Source: an uncultured Mucilaginibacter sp.
GTDB lineage: Bacteria > Bacteroidota > Bacteroidia > Sphingobacteriales > Sphingobacteriaceae
Direction of reading: 5' to 3'
DNA: 64,000 bases
Assembly (NCBI RefSeq): GCF_913773635.1
Contig: NZ_CAJYGQ010000005.1
Coordinates: 310,001-374,000 of the forward strand
This document shows, in pieces, positions 8,960-17,557 of the stretch. A program made the translations under genes and the position numbers. Below the pieces are notes generated by a model. The model had not been told where the DNA came from. It saw only the letters and a program-made list of their open reading frames with translations, and did no database searches. Position 1 is the stretch's first letter. Each line of letters opens with the position of its first letter.

Positions 8960-10714
8960 CTACAGGTTTCTACCTATCTTTTCCAAAACATCTTTTGGTA
9001 CCTTTTGTAAATCAAGCACCAGGAAGCCGTCCAAACAATCTGCAAACTTAGGATCAATGTTAAAGCAAATGATTTTTGCATTGAGCGATATGTATTGCCT
9101 TAGCAGCACAGGCACCTTAATGTTATGGGTTTCTATTTCAGATATAAGGTTATCAAGCTTTTTAAAATTTTCTTCACCGGCCATAAGCAATTCAGTATCA
9201 ATGCTGGCAAAATCTACTTTAAACTTTTTGCGTGGCTTTACATATTGCGCCATATCATGATCAAAATGATGGCGGGTGATGTAGTCAACAATCAATGATT
9301 TAGAGAATTTGGAAAATGTGTTGCTTATGCTTACCGGTCCAATTAAATACCGGTACCTCGGGTTATCAATAACAAACTTTAATATGCCTTTCCAAAGCAA
9401 AAACAGTGGAAGGGCTTTTTGTTGGTATTCTTTCCTGATCCATGAGCGGCCCAGTTCAAGACTGCTTTGCAACACATCACTGAATTGTGATTTAATTTTG
9501 AATAAGTTAGCGGTGTAAAAGCCCTTTTTTCCAAAGCTGTCAAATATTTCGTCGCCCATGCCTATACGGTAGGCGCCAACAACTCTTTTGGTGTCAACAT
9601 CCCAAATAAACAGGTGATGATAGTAAATATCATACTCATCCAAATCGGTGCTGTTATTTGTTCCTTCGCCAACCTCACGAAAGGTAATCTCACGCAAACG
9701 GCCAATTTCACGAATGATATTAGGAATAAGCGCAGTTGGGGTGATGAATACCTCGTAGTTTTTCTCACTCCATACCCTGTAGTTTTCCCGCAGCGGAACC
9801 AATTCCCTGTCCATTAGCTCGGCCATGGTAGGTGCAACAATTTCTTTAGGCTCTTTTTTTATCTTAAAAAGATTCCGTGGATTAAAAAGACGCTTTTCGT
9901 CTTCAAGACCAGTACCTAACGCATATGTTTTGGCGCGTAAAAAATTAAGCAGCTGCGTAACATTGTTATAGTTAGGTATTTCTTCAACCTTGATAGGCTT
10001 TCCAATGCGCAGTTTTATAGTATGACCCTGCTTGTTAAATAATTCTGATGGTAGCTTGGCAGTACGTAGGGTGGGGTGTATTAAACTAAGCAGGTTAAAC
10101 AGCAGGCCATTGTTACCATGAAAGTAAATGGGTACTACCGGTACTTTGGCTTTTGCAATTAGCTTTCCAACCACCGGGTGCCACATACGGTCGGTAACCT
10201 GTTTGCTGTTTAATTTATAAGTCGACACCTCACCAGCCGGGAATATTCCTATAGGTGTTCCGTTTCTGAGCAATTCAAGTGTTGATTTAATGCCGCTAAT
10301 GCTTGATGAATGCTCAACGTTTTCAAAAGGGTTAACGGCTATAAAGTAATCGGCAAGGTTAGGTATTTTTTTTAGCAGGAAGTTTGCCATCAGTTTGGCA
10401 TCCTTCCTAACCATACATAATATTTTAAGTAATATCATGCCCTCAATTCCGCCATACGGGTGATTGGCAATGGCTATGAAGGCGCCATCAGCAGGCAAAT
10501 TCTTCAATTCGCTTTCGTCAAAATCTACAGTTACGCCGCAGCCCTCCAGTATGGCATCTACAAATTCAGGTCCTTGTTTGGGCTGAGCCTTGGCAAACAA
10601 ATCATTAACCTGGTTAATTTTCATTAACTCCATCAGTAAAGCTGCCAGGCCCGGCATACGCAACTTATCAAGCTTGGTGGCCTTGGCAAACTCATCTGTG
10701 GTTATAATCTTCAT
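8960..10714 (-). CDS. Bifunctional acyltransferase, OlsF-like ornithine lipid synthase
   Basis: A 584-residue two-domain enzyme, the only convincing minus-strand gene in the window. The N-terminal half (about residues 60-265) is a PlsC/lysophospholipid acyltransferase domain with a conserved NHPYGGIEG block near residue 88 and FPAGEVSTY near 160. The C-terminal half (about 310-540) is an OlsB-type GNAT/hemolysin domain (LREITFREVGEG, VVGAYRIGMGDEIFD, ELGRSWIRKEYQ). Fusion of these two activities is the arrangement of OlsF, which makes ornithine or related aminolipids in one protein, first transferring an acyl chain to the amino acid and then esterifying it. The usual HX4D acyltransferase box is altered here to His-Pro-Tyr-Gly-Gly-Ile-Glu. 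The amino acid substrate is not predictable. Confidence 0.8.
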   Translation of the reverse strand: MKIITTDEFAKATKLDKLRMPGLAALLMELMKINQVNDLFAKAQPKQGPEFVDAILEGCGVTVDFDESELKNLPADGAFIAIANHPYGGIEGMILLKILCMVRKDAKLMANFLLKKIPNLADYFIAVNPFENVEHSSSISGIKSTLELLRNGTPIGIFPAGEVSTYKLNSKQVTDRMWHPVVGKLIAKAKVPVVPIYFHGNNGLLFNLLSLIHPTLRTAKLPSELFNKQGHTIKLRIGKPIKVEEIPNYNNVTQLLNFLRAKTYALGTGLEDEKRLFNPRNLFKIKKEPKEIVAPTMAELMDRELVPLRENYRVWSEKNYEVFITPTALIPNIIREIGRLREITFREVGEGTNNSTDLDEYDIYYHHLFIWDVDTKRVVGAYRIGMGDEIFDSFGKKGFYTANLFKIKSQFSDVLQSSLELGRSWIRKEYQQKALPLFLLWKGILKFVIDNPRYRYLIGPVSISNTFSKFSKSLIVDYITRHHFDHDMAQYVKPRKKFKVDFASIDTELLMAGEENFKKLDNLISEIETHNIKVPVLLRQYISLNAKIICFNIDPKFADCLDGFLVLDLQKVPKDVLEKIGRNL

Positions 10715-10772
10715 GCTTATATACGTAGGTAAATTTATAAAATTACTAATTTAACCTTTTATTTAGGTATAA

Positions 10773-11636
10773 GTGAAAGCACGCATCAAAAATTACCTGC
10801 TGTTAACCAAAACAGAATGGAACGGACTAATTGTATTGGTGTTGCTTATAGCCGGGGCATTGGCAGCTCCGGCAATCAACAGGCGCTTAAATGTTGAAAA
10901 GCCGGTTAAATTTAAAAAGGTTGATTTAGCTGTTGCCGAGTTGCAGCGTGCAGGCGTAAAGCCTTACTTAAATGATGAAGAAGAAATAGCAAGTGCGCAT
11001 TTGCAGGTAAAGCTTTTTAAGTTTAATCCTAATAAATTACCGGTTGAAAGTTGGCAACGGCTTGGCTTGTCGTTACGGCAGATTAAAGGGATAAAAAATT
11101 ATGAAGCCAGTGGAGGCCGTTTCATTACCAAAGCCGATGTTAAAAAAATGTATACTCTTACTGCAGAAGATTATCAACGCCTGCAGCCTTACATTAATTT
11201 ACCGGCCGACAAACAGTTAAACATTGCTGAACACCGTTTAGTAGTAGAACTAAATACGGCCGACTCGGCAACTTTAACAAAGCTTAAAGGTATAGGCCCC
11301 GCGTTTGCGCACCGTATTATCCAATATCGTACACGGCTGGGTGGCTTTTATAAAAAGCAGCAGCTTACAGAGGTGTTTGGCTTAGATGAAATATATTATA
11401 AGGATATACAGCAACAATTTACCGTTGACAGGAAGAGAATAAAGAAACGTAATGTAAATGCTGCCGAGTACGAAGATCTTAAGAATTTCCCTTACCTGAG
11501 CTACAAGCAAGTCAACGCTATTGTACAGTACAGAAAGCAGCACGGTAACTATGAATCGGTTGAAGAACTAAGCAACGTAGCTATTATTGACTTAGCAACG
11601 TTAAAAAAGGCAGGCCCTTATTTAACAGTACAGTAG
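10773..11636 (+). CDS. Membrane-anchored helix-hairpin-helix (ComEA-like) protein
   Basis: A 287-residue protein with a single N-terminal membrane anchor (about residues 17-35, WNGLIVLVLLIAGALAAPAI) and helix-hairpin-helix repeats. The clearest are LNTADSATLTKLKGIGPAFA near residue 155 and a second near 230 (LKNFPYLSYKQVNAIVQYRK); a degenerate one lies near 95. Such proteins bind DNA non-specifically, and ComEA members act in DNA uptake. The role here is inferred only from the fold. The start is GTG at 10773, immediately before the anchor, divergent from the acyltransferase gene with 58 bases between them, so promoters for both must be compact. Confidence 0.82.
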   Translation: MKARIKNYLLLTKTEWNGLIVLVLLIAGALAAPAINRRLNVEKPVKFKKVDLAVAELQRAGVKPYLNDEEEIASAHLQVKLFKFNPNKLPVESWQRLGLSLRQIKGIKNYEASGGRFITKADVKKMYTLTAEDYQRLQPYINLPADKQLNIAEHRLVVELNTADSATLTKLKGIGPAFAHRIIQYRTRLGGFYKKQQLTEVFGLDEIYYKDIQQQFTVDRKRIKKRNVNAAEYEDLKNFPYLSYKQVNAIVQYRKQHGNYESVEELSNVAIIDLATLKKAGPYLTVQ

Positions 11637-11764
11637 TTACTCGGATTACTGTGATGAGTCCAAAAGATGCTTTTTAGTGCTTCAGGTTGTATAATGTTGA
11701 TTTTCAACTAAAAACATTTGCTTATTGAAATCCTTTATGAAGTCATATTCGTAAGTTGGATTAC

Positions 11765-12115
11765 ATGGGCAACTTTTTACATAGTACTTCTTTAAGGCAG
11801 CAATTAAAATGTGTATTTACACTTACTATTTTATTGTTTGCTTTGAGCGTTGCCTGTAAAACGGTTATGCAATCAGGCAAACCTTACGTCAAAAAAGCTT
11901 TAATGGTTCCGGGAACCCAAGATGGTGACACCGGCGACGCCGATGAAAAAGATGACGCACAATTTGGTAGCAAAAACTTGCTATCTGCAAACTATTTAGC
12001 AACTGATTTAAAGGTGCTTCCAACTGTGCTGCAAGCTAGAAAGTATAGCTTGTTTGTGCCGGTAAGCTTTTCGGCTTTTCATTTGGTTGTACCTACACCA
12101 CCTCCTAACGCTTAG
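11765..12115 (+). CDS. Small putative lipoprotein, unknown function
   Basis: A 116-residue protein. Residues about 14-32 form a hydrophobic export signal ending in a possible lipobox (LLFALSVACKT). A short acidic low-complexity stretch follows (DGDTGDADEKDD), and the C-terminus is hydrophobic and Pro-rich (LVVPTPPPNA). I place the start at the ATG at 11765; an in-frame TTG lies three codons upstream. I recognise no family. It lies 76 bases upstream of the DUF4394 gene and may share its transcript. Confidence 0.55.
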   Translation: MGNFLHSTSLRQQLKCVFTLTILLFALSVACKTVMQSGKPYVKKALMVPGTQDGDTGDADEKDDAQFGSKNLLSANYLATDLKVLPTVLQARKYSLFVPVSFSAFHLVVPTPPPNA

Positions 12116-12191
12116 CAAAAAATCTACTGCTACTTTTTTATTTATGAGGGCTTGTTACAGCCATCAGTCTGATTACGTATTTACATAAATT

Positions 12192-13724
12192 ATGAAAAAT
12201 TATACTACTACCTTTTTTATGAGAGGAATGGCTTTGTGTGGCCTGGCACTTTCTGTATTGTTAAGCTCGTGTTCAAAAGACGACGATGACGATTACCGCA
12301 ACGACAGCGAAATTGTTGCACCAAATGTTAATGTTACCGCATTGCTACAAAATAACCGCATTGCTTCTTTCAATGCGCAAACCAGCGGTGCACTTACACA
12401 AACCTTAAGCATAACCGGTATGCAATCTGGAGAAAACATGCTGGCTATTGATTACCGCCCGGCCACAGGTGAATTGTATGGTGTAAGCAGCGGTAGCCGC
12501 ATTTATATCATCAACCCATCAACAGGTGCTGCCCGTGCAGTAAATGCAACGCCTTTTACCCCGGCCATTGACGGAACGGCAATTGGTATTGACTTTAATC
12601 CAACAGTTGATCGTTTGCGTTTAGTGTCAAACAATGGACAAAACCTGCGCTTAAACCCTGAAGATGGAACTGCACTTCGTGATGGTGATATCAACGGTGC
12701 AGCCGGTGCAAAAATATCTTCAGTAGCTTACACCGAAAACTATGCGGGTGCAAGTTCTACAGTATTATTTGATATTGATTTAACTAACAAAAAGCTATAC
12801 AAGCAGGATCCACCTAACAACGGTACGCTGGTTGAAGTTGGTTCCCTTGGTGTTGACGCTTCTGCAATAGGCGATTTTGATATTACTCCCGACAGTAAAT
12901 CAGCATTGGCTGCTTTAACGGTAAATGGTACACAAGGACTTTACAGTATTGATATGAGCAATGGGAAGGCTTATAAGGCTTATTCATTTAATACCAATAT
13001 TGTTGGTTTGGCTATCTTCACCAACCCCGTAGCATACGCTGTTAGCGGTAACAACGAGCTGCTAATTTTTAACCCTGCAAGTATATCACCGGTTGCAAAA
13101 GCAATTAGTGGTGTGCAGGCTAATGAGCAAATTTTGGGTATAGATTTCCGTCCGCTTAATGGCAGGTTATATGGCTTGGGCAGCAGCAACCGCCTGTATA
13201 CCATCAATCCATCATCGGGTGTGGCAACCGCCGTTAGTGGTGCTCAATTTTCTACGGCTTTGTCGGGCACATCTTTTGGGTTTGATTTTAACCCGGTGGC
13301 CGATTTAATACGTGTAGTTAGCAACACCGGCCAAAATTTACGTATAAGCCCGGTTACTGGCGACATTGCAGGTGTTGATACGCAATTGCCTGCAAACACC
13401 GGCTTTGTAAATGCAGCTGCTTATACCAATAACTTTGCAGGTGCTACGTCAACTGTGTTATTCACCATTAACTCCCAAACAGGTAAATTATACAAGCAAG
13501 ATCCACCAAATGCCGGTACTATGACCGAGATTGGGTCACTTGGCATTACTATTACAGAAGCAAACGGATTTGATATCAGTGCAAACACAGGTAATGCTTA
13601 TGGTATATTTACTGTTGCAGGTACTACACGGTTTTATGGTATAAACCTGCAAACCGGTGCTGTATCGGCCGGTGTGTCATTCCCGCAAGGCACACGCGGT
13701 TTTGCATTGGGCCTGGGTTTTTAA
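12192..13724 (+). CDS. DUF4394 lipoprotein with two tandem domains
   Basis: A 510-residue exported lipoprotein with lipobox LSVLLSSCSKD. It holds two tandem DUF4394 domains, about residues 45-270 and 290-505. The repeat is visible as paired blocks: AIDYRPATGELYGVSSGSRI with GIDFRPLNGRLYGLGSSNRL, IGIDFNPTVDRLRLVSNNGQ with FGFDFNPVADLIRVVSNTGQ, and STVLFDIDLTNKKLYKQDPP with STVLFTINSQTGKLYKQDPP. The pattern suggests a beta-propeller-like extracellular domain. The function of DUF4394 is not known. A strong terminator follows, so the gene is separate from the pectin locus. Confidence 0.87.
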   Translation: MKNYTTTFFMRGMALCGLALSVLLSSCSKDDDDDYRNDSEIVAPNVNVTALLQNNRIASFNAQTSGALTQTLSITGMQSGENMLAIDYRPATGELYGVSSGSRIYIINPSTGAARAVNATPFTPAIDGTAIGIDFNPTVDRLRLVSNNGQNLRLNPEDGTALRDGDINGAAGAKISSVAYTENYAGASSTVLFDIDLTNKKLYKQDPPNNGTLVEVGSLGVDASAIGDFDITPDSKSALAALTVNGTQGLYSIDMSNGKAYKAYSFNTNIVGLAIFTNPVAYAVSGNNELLIFNPASISPVAKAISGVQANEQILGIDFRPLNGRLYGLGSSNRLYTINPSSGVATAVSGAQFSTALSGTSFGFDFNPVADLIRVVSNTGQNLRISPVTGDIAGVDTQLPANTGFVNAAAYTNNFAGATSTVLFTINSQTGKLYKQDPPNAGTMTEIGSLGITITEANGFDISANTGNAYGIFTVAGTTRFYGINLQTGAVSAGVSFPQGTRGFALGLGF

Positions 13725-13744
13725 CCTTATATAAAAATTATGCT

Positions 13745-13792
13745 ACAAAGGGCTTGTTCGTTAACCGAACGAGCCCTTTGTGTTGTTTTTTA
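13745..13792 (+). terminator. Terminator after the DUF4394 gene
   Basis: A stem of about 16 bp (13745-13761 with 13765-13781) with one mismatch and a very short loop is followed by TTGTTTTTT. It separates the left housekeeping part from the pectin locus. Confidence 0.88.
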
Positions 13793-13874
13793 AGTTGTTA
13801 TGAGTAATTTAGTCCGGCTATAGCACATCTCTTACACGCTACACCAAACCTATTACGCAATAGCAAACCAAATT

Positions 13875-14621
13875 ATGAAGAAGAAATTAACACTGCTTAG
13901 TGTATTGTTATTGGCGTTATGTGCCTGGATTTCGCCGCCCCAAAAAATTACTGTTTACATGATTGGCGATTCAACAATGTCCATCAAAGAAAAGCGCTAT
14001 TACCCCGAAACGGGCTGGGGGATGCCGTTTGCAAACTATTTTGACAGCACCGTTGTGATTGAAAACAGGGCAAAGAACGGTAAGAGTACCAAAACGTTCA
14101 TTAATGGTGGTTGGGCATCTGTTAACGAAGGCATGAAGGCCGGCGACTACCTCATTATTCAATTTGGCCATAATGATGAGGTGCCTACCAAAAAGAGTGC
14201 AACCACCCAGGCTGAATTTAAAAAGAACCTCGAAATGTTTGTTGCAGCCGCTAAAGCCAAACAGGTTACGCCGGTAATTATTACACCCGTTGCCCGCCGT
14301 AAATTTGACAGCACCGGACATATAGTGCAAACCCACGAATTGTACGCGCAAATAGTGCGCAACGTTGCTAAGGAAACCAAAATTGCACTTATTGATCTTG
14401 ATATGGAAAGCCAGCAAATGTTTCAGCAGCTGGGCGATGAAAAGTCAAAGCTGCTGCTTAACTACCTTGAGCCAGGGCAAAACCCCAATTACCCTCAAGG
14501 TAAGGCAGATGATACGCATTTTAATGAACTAGGCGCCCGTCGAGTGGCTGAATTAGTTTTAAAAAGCATAATTGATTTAAAGCTGGGTTTAGCCGATCAT
14601 GTAGTTAAAGCTAAATCTTGA
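13875..14621 (+). CDS. Rhamnogalacturonan acetylesterase (CE12-like SGNH hydrolase)
   Basis: A 248-residue secreted SGNH/GDSL esterase that removes acetyl groups from galacturonate in rhamnogalacturonan. The signal peptide is short (residues 1-20). The catalytic blocks are in order: block I with nucleophile Ser in YMIGDSTMS (near 33), the block III FGHNDE Asn near 98-100, and the C-terminal DDTHFNELGA with the Asp-x-x-His pair near 212-215. This spacing matches RhgT/YesT-type CE12 enzymes. It is the first gene of the pectin locus, with GH28 and pectin methylesterase next, so deacetylation is coupled to backbone hydrolysis. Confidence 0.88.
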   Translation: MKKKLTLLSVLLLALCAWISPPQKITVYMIGDSTMSIKEKRYYPETGWGMPFANYFDSTVVIENRAKNGKSTKTFINGGWASVNEGMKAGDYLIIQFGHNDEVPTKKSATTQAEFKKNLEMFVAAAKAKQVTPVIITPVARRKFDSTGHIVQTHELYAQIVRNVAKETKIALIDLDMESQQMFQQLGDEKSKLLLNYLEPGQNPNYPQGKADDTHFNELGARRVAELVLKSIIDLKLGLADHVVKAKS

Positions 14622-14708
14622 TAACTTATAAGAACAAGTTGGGCAACATCAGTCAACCTGTTTAGTTGCCAATTGCCTTATTTTGAAAACCACATAAACC
14701 ACAGCTTA

Positions 14709-16370
14709 ATGTTAAATATTAAAAAATATTCTATAGCCGCCTTATTAATCACGGGCAGTACTTTTCTTGTTTCGGCGCAGGTAAAAAACAGGCCATACAG
14801 TTGGAGTAATTTACCAAAGGCAGCTTTACCAACCTTTAAAAAAGACACCTTTAACATTATAAAATATGGTGCTAAGCCCGACGGTATAACACTCAATACA
14901 GAGATTATCAACAAAACTATTGACGCCTGCAGTGCAAAAGGCGGAGGGGTAGTATTAATACCGCAAGGCTTATGGCTAACAGGCCCTATAAAACTTAAAA
15001 GCAACGTAAACCTGCACGTTAGCCGCGCAGCCTTAGTGCAGTTTACGGCCGATAAAAGCCAGTACAAACTTATTGAAGGCAACTGGGAGGGGCATGCGGC
15101 ATATCGCAACGAGTCGCCTATATCAGGTACTAACCTCACAAATATTGCCATTACCGGCGATGGAATTATTGATGGAAACGGCGAAATATGGAGGCTGATT
15201 GCCAAAGACCGTTTAACCGAACAGGAATGGAACCGCAAAGTAGCATCGGGTGGTGTTGTGAGTGAAAACGGTAAAACCTGGTATCCATCTGCAGCTTATT
15301 ACAAGGCAGCACGTACACCAAAGGCGGGTTACATTGAGCCCGGATCTACGCCTGAGGCTGCTATGGAATTTAAAGATTATTATCGCCCTAACATGCTTGT
15401 GCTGGCTAACTGTAAAAAGGTTTTACTACAGGGTGCAACTTTCCAAAATTCTGCAGCCTGGTGCCTCCATACATTAATGTGTGAAGACTTAACATTTGAC
15501 GGTGTACGCGTACGCAATCCTTGGAACGCTGCCAATGGTGACGGTGTTGATGTGGAGTCGTGCAAAAATGTGTTGATTAATAATAGCACGTTTGATTGCG
15601 GCGATGATGGCATTTGTATCAAATCGGGCCGTGATGAGGAAGGTCGTAAACGTGGTAAGCCAACCGAAAACATGGTAGTTAAAAACAGTATTGTTTATCG
15701 CGCACATGGCGGTTTTGTAATTGGTAGTGAAATGTCGGGCGGTGCGCGTAACCTTTTCGTAACCGACTGTACGTTCATTGGCACCGATATTGGCCTCCGC
15801 TTTAAAACCACCCGCGGACGTGGTGGCGTGGTTGAAAACATCCACATCAAAAACATTTCCATGCGCGATATTGTAACCAGCGCCATCTTGTTCGATATGT
15901 ATTACACCGGCAAATCGCCAACGGATGAGGAAATGGCAAATGACACCAATGTTCCGCCGGTAACAGAAGCTACCCCGGTATTTAAAGATTTTTGGGTTAG
16001 TAATGTATCATGTAACGGTGCCGACAGGGCATTAATGATTCGTGGTTTACCAGAGATGGCTATCAAAAACATTAATCTTGAAAACGTAAGCATTAAAGCC
16101 AACAAAGGGATTGATATTATAGAAGGTAAAGACATTAACCTGAAAAACTTCTATGTTGAAGCCAAAGCATCTGCGCCTTTAATTAATGTTATCAATTCAA
16201 ATAACGTTAAATTTAGTAACCTGCGTTACGGTGCCACTACAGAACAGGTGTTTGGCATTAACGGTAAAAAGACATCAAATATTGAAGTTACCGCGTCAGA
16301 CTTGACTAAGGCCAGGCAAAAGGTGGCGTTTAAAAACGGTGCTAATCAAAAGGCATTTATAGCTAAGTAA
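14709..16370 (+). CDS. GH28 polygalacturonase / exo-galacturonidase
   Basis: A 553-residue secreted glycoside hydrolase with a right-handed beta-helix that hydrolyses alpha-galacturonic linkages in pectin. Catalytic features of GH28 are visible: NGDGVDVESC near residue 275, CGDDGICIKSG with two catalytic Asp near 299-300, the AHGGFVIGSE block, and GLRFKTTRGRGG near 363. The start is the ATG at 14709, which opens a good signal peptide ending near VSAQ; an in-frame TTG at 14673 would put twelve polar residues ahead of it. It ends 7 bases before the pectin methylesterase gene. Relatives act as exo-enzymes on galacturonides or rhamnogalacturonan; the exact linkage cannot be read. Confidence 0.9.
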   Translation: MLNIKKYSIAALLITGSTFLVSAQVKNRPYSWSNLPKAALPTFKKDTFNIIKYGAKPDGITLNTEIINKTIDACSAKGGGVVLIPQGLWLTGPIKLKSNVNLHVSRAALVQFTADKSQYKLIEGNWEGHAAYRNESPISGTNLTNIAITGDGIIDGNGEIWRLIAKDRLTEQEWNRKVASGGVVSENGKTWYPSAAYYKAARTPKAGYIEPGSTPEAAMEFKDYYRPNMLVLANCKKVLLQGATFQNSAAWCLHTLMCEDLTFDGVRVRNPWNAANGDGVDVESCKNVLINNSTFDCGDDGICIKSGRDEEGRKRGKPTENMVVKNSIVYRAHGGFVIGSEMSGGARNLFVTDCTFIGTDIGLRFKTTRGRGGVVENIHIKNISMRDIVTSAILFDMYYTGKSPTDEEMANDTNVPPVTEATPVFKDFWVSNVSCNGADRALMIRGLPEMAIKNINLENVSIKANKGIDIIEGKDINLKNFYVEAKASAPLINVINSNNVKFSNLRYGATTEQVFGINGKKTSNIEVTASDLTKARQKVAFKNGANQKAFIAK

Positions 16371-16377
16371 TAGCAGT

Positions 16378-17394
16378 ATGAAAGTGTTTAAGCTGTTAAT
16401 GGTTGCCGTTTTATTCATCGGGCATGCATTTGCTCAGCAGCCTGTGTTTCCTGCAGAGCTTACCGTTGCTGCCGATGGCAGCGGTAATTACAAAACCATA
16501 CAGGAAGCAGTTAACTCAGTGCGCGATTTAGGGCAAAAGCGGGTAATTATTCATATAAAAAAGGGAATCTATCATGAGAAGTTGGTTATTCCCAGTTGGA
16601 AAACTAATGTATCTCTTGTTGGCGAAAGTGCTGAAAGCACTATCATAACCAACAATGATTATTCAGGAAAACCCGTAACCGGTGGAAAGGATGCTTACGG
16701 TAAAGATAAAATGACTACCTACACCTCGTATACCGTTTTGGTACAGGGTGACGGCTTTGAGGCCAGTAACCTCACCATCGAAAATACGGCCGGCAGGGTA
16801 GGACAGGCTGTTGCCTTACACATTGAGGCCGACCGGTGCATTATAACCAAATGCCGTTTGCTGGGTAATCAGGATACGTTATACACAGCCAAAAGCAACA
16901 GCCGTCAATTTTACCAGGATTGCTATATTGAAGGCACTACCGACTTTATATTTGGTGAAGCAACAGTTGTATTTCAGCACTGCACTATTCGTAATTTAAC
17001 TAATTCATTTGTTACTGCTGCAGCCACCACTGCAAACCAGGAGTTTGGTTATGTACTGATGGATTGTAAATTAATTGCCGATAGCACCGTGAAAAAAGCA
17101 CTATTGGGCCGCCCATGGAGGCCTTACGCTAAAACGGTGTTTATACGCTGCGAAGTAGGTGCTCATATTTCACCTCAAGGCTGGAATCCGTGGAAGGGAG
17201 ATGCCATGTTTCCTGATAAGGAGAAAACAGCTTTTTACGCCGAATACAAATGTTATGGAGCAGGCGCCAAAACGACTGAACGTGTTACCTGGTCAAAACA
17301 GTTAACTGATAAGGAAGCCAAAAAATATACGTTACAAAATATATTGGGTGGCAAAGACAATTGGAATCCGCTTGCCTTGGCCAAGGTAAAGTAG
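16378..17394 (+). CDS. Pectin methylesterase (CE8)
   Basis: A 338-residue secreted pectinesterase that demethylates homogalacturonan. A signal peptide ends at HAFAQQ. Family motifs occur in order: GSGNYKTIQEAV near residue 40, LLGNQDTLYT with the Gln-Asp pair near 160, DFIFGEATVVF with catalytic Asp near 184, and LGRPWRPYAKTVF with the conserved Arg and Trp near 242. It is tightly packed behind GH28 (7 bases), so the two are almost certainly one operon. It should make the backbone accessible to GH28 and PL1. Confidence 0.93.
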   Translation: MKVFKLLMVAVLFIGHAFAQQPVFPAELTVAADGSGNYKTIQEAVNSVRDLGQKRVIIHIKKGIYHEKLVIPSWKTNVSLVGESAESTIITNNDYSGKPVTGGKDAYGKDKMTTYTSYTVLVQGDGFEASNLTIENTAGRVGQAVALHIEADRCIITKCRLLGNQDTLYTAKSNSRQFYQDCYIEGTTDFIFGEATVVFQHCTIRNLTNSFVTAAATTANQEFGYVLMDCKLIADSTVKKALLGRPWRPYAKTVFIRCEVGAHISPQGWNPWKGDAMFPDKEKTAFYAEYKCYGAGAKTTERVTWSKQLTDKEAKKYTLQNILGGKDNWNPLALAKVK

Positions 17395-17408
17395 CCTAAA
17401 TGGCGTTA

Positions 17409-17424
17409 CGAAAACGTTTGCATT
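17409..17424. promoter_or_regulatory. Possible LacI-family operator
   Basis: An imperfect palindrome centred on the CG of an AAACGTTT core matches 6 of 8 positions per half. The layout resembles LacI/PurR-family operators. It lies about 135 bases upstream of the GH105 gene in the only sizeable gap of this part of the locus. The other AAACGTTT-like cores I noticed were inside genes. Confidence 0.3.
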
Positions 17425-17557
17425 GATTTTTACAGCCATTATCGCTTTTTTATCCTTTCAATATTATAAAATTGTATCCTGAAGATATGCGGGGTACTAA
17501 CCAAACCTTTGACAGGCGACACCGTCTGTCATTAACTAATTATCAGAAGAAGAAACT

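Noticed and set aside
14678..15238. Open frame of 186 codons on the minus strand
   Set aside because: Antisense shadow of GH28.
17511..17530. Hairpin in the GH105 leader as a riboswitch
   Set aside because: Only an 8-bp stem with a small loop; too simple to support a riboswitch call.
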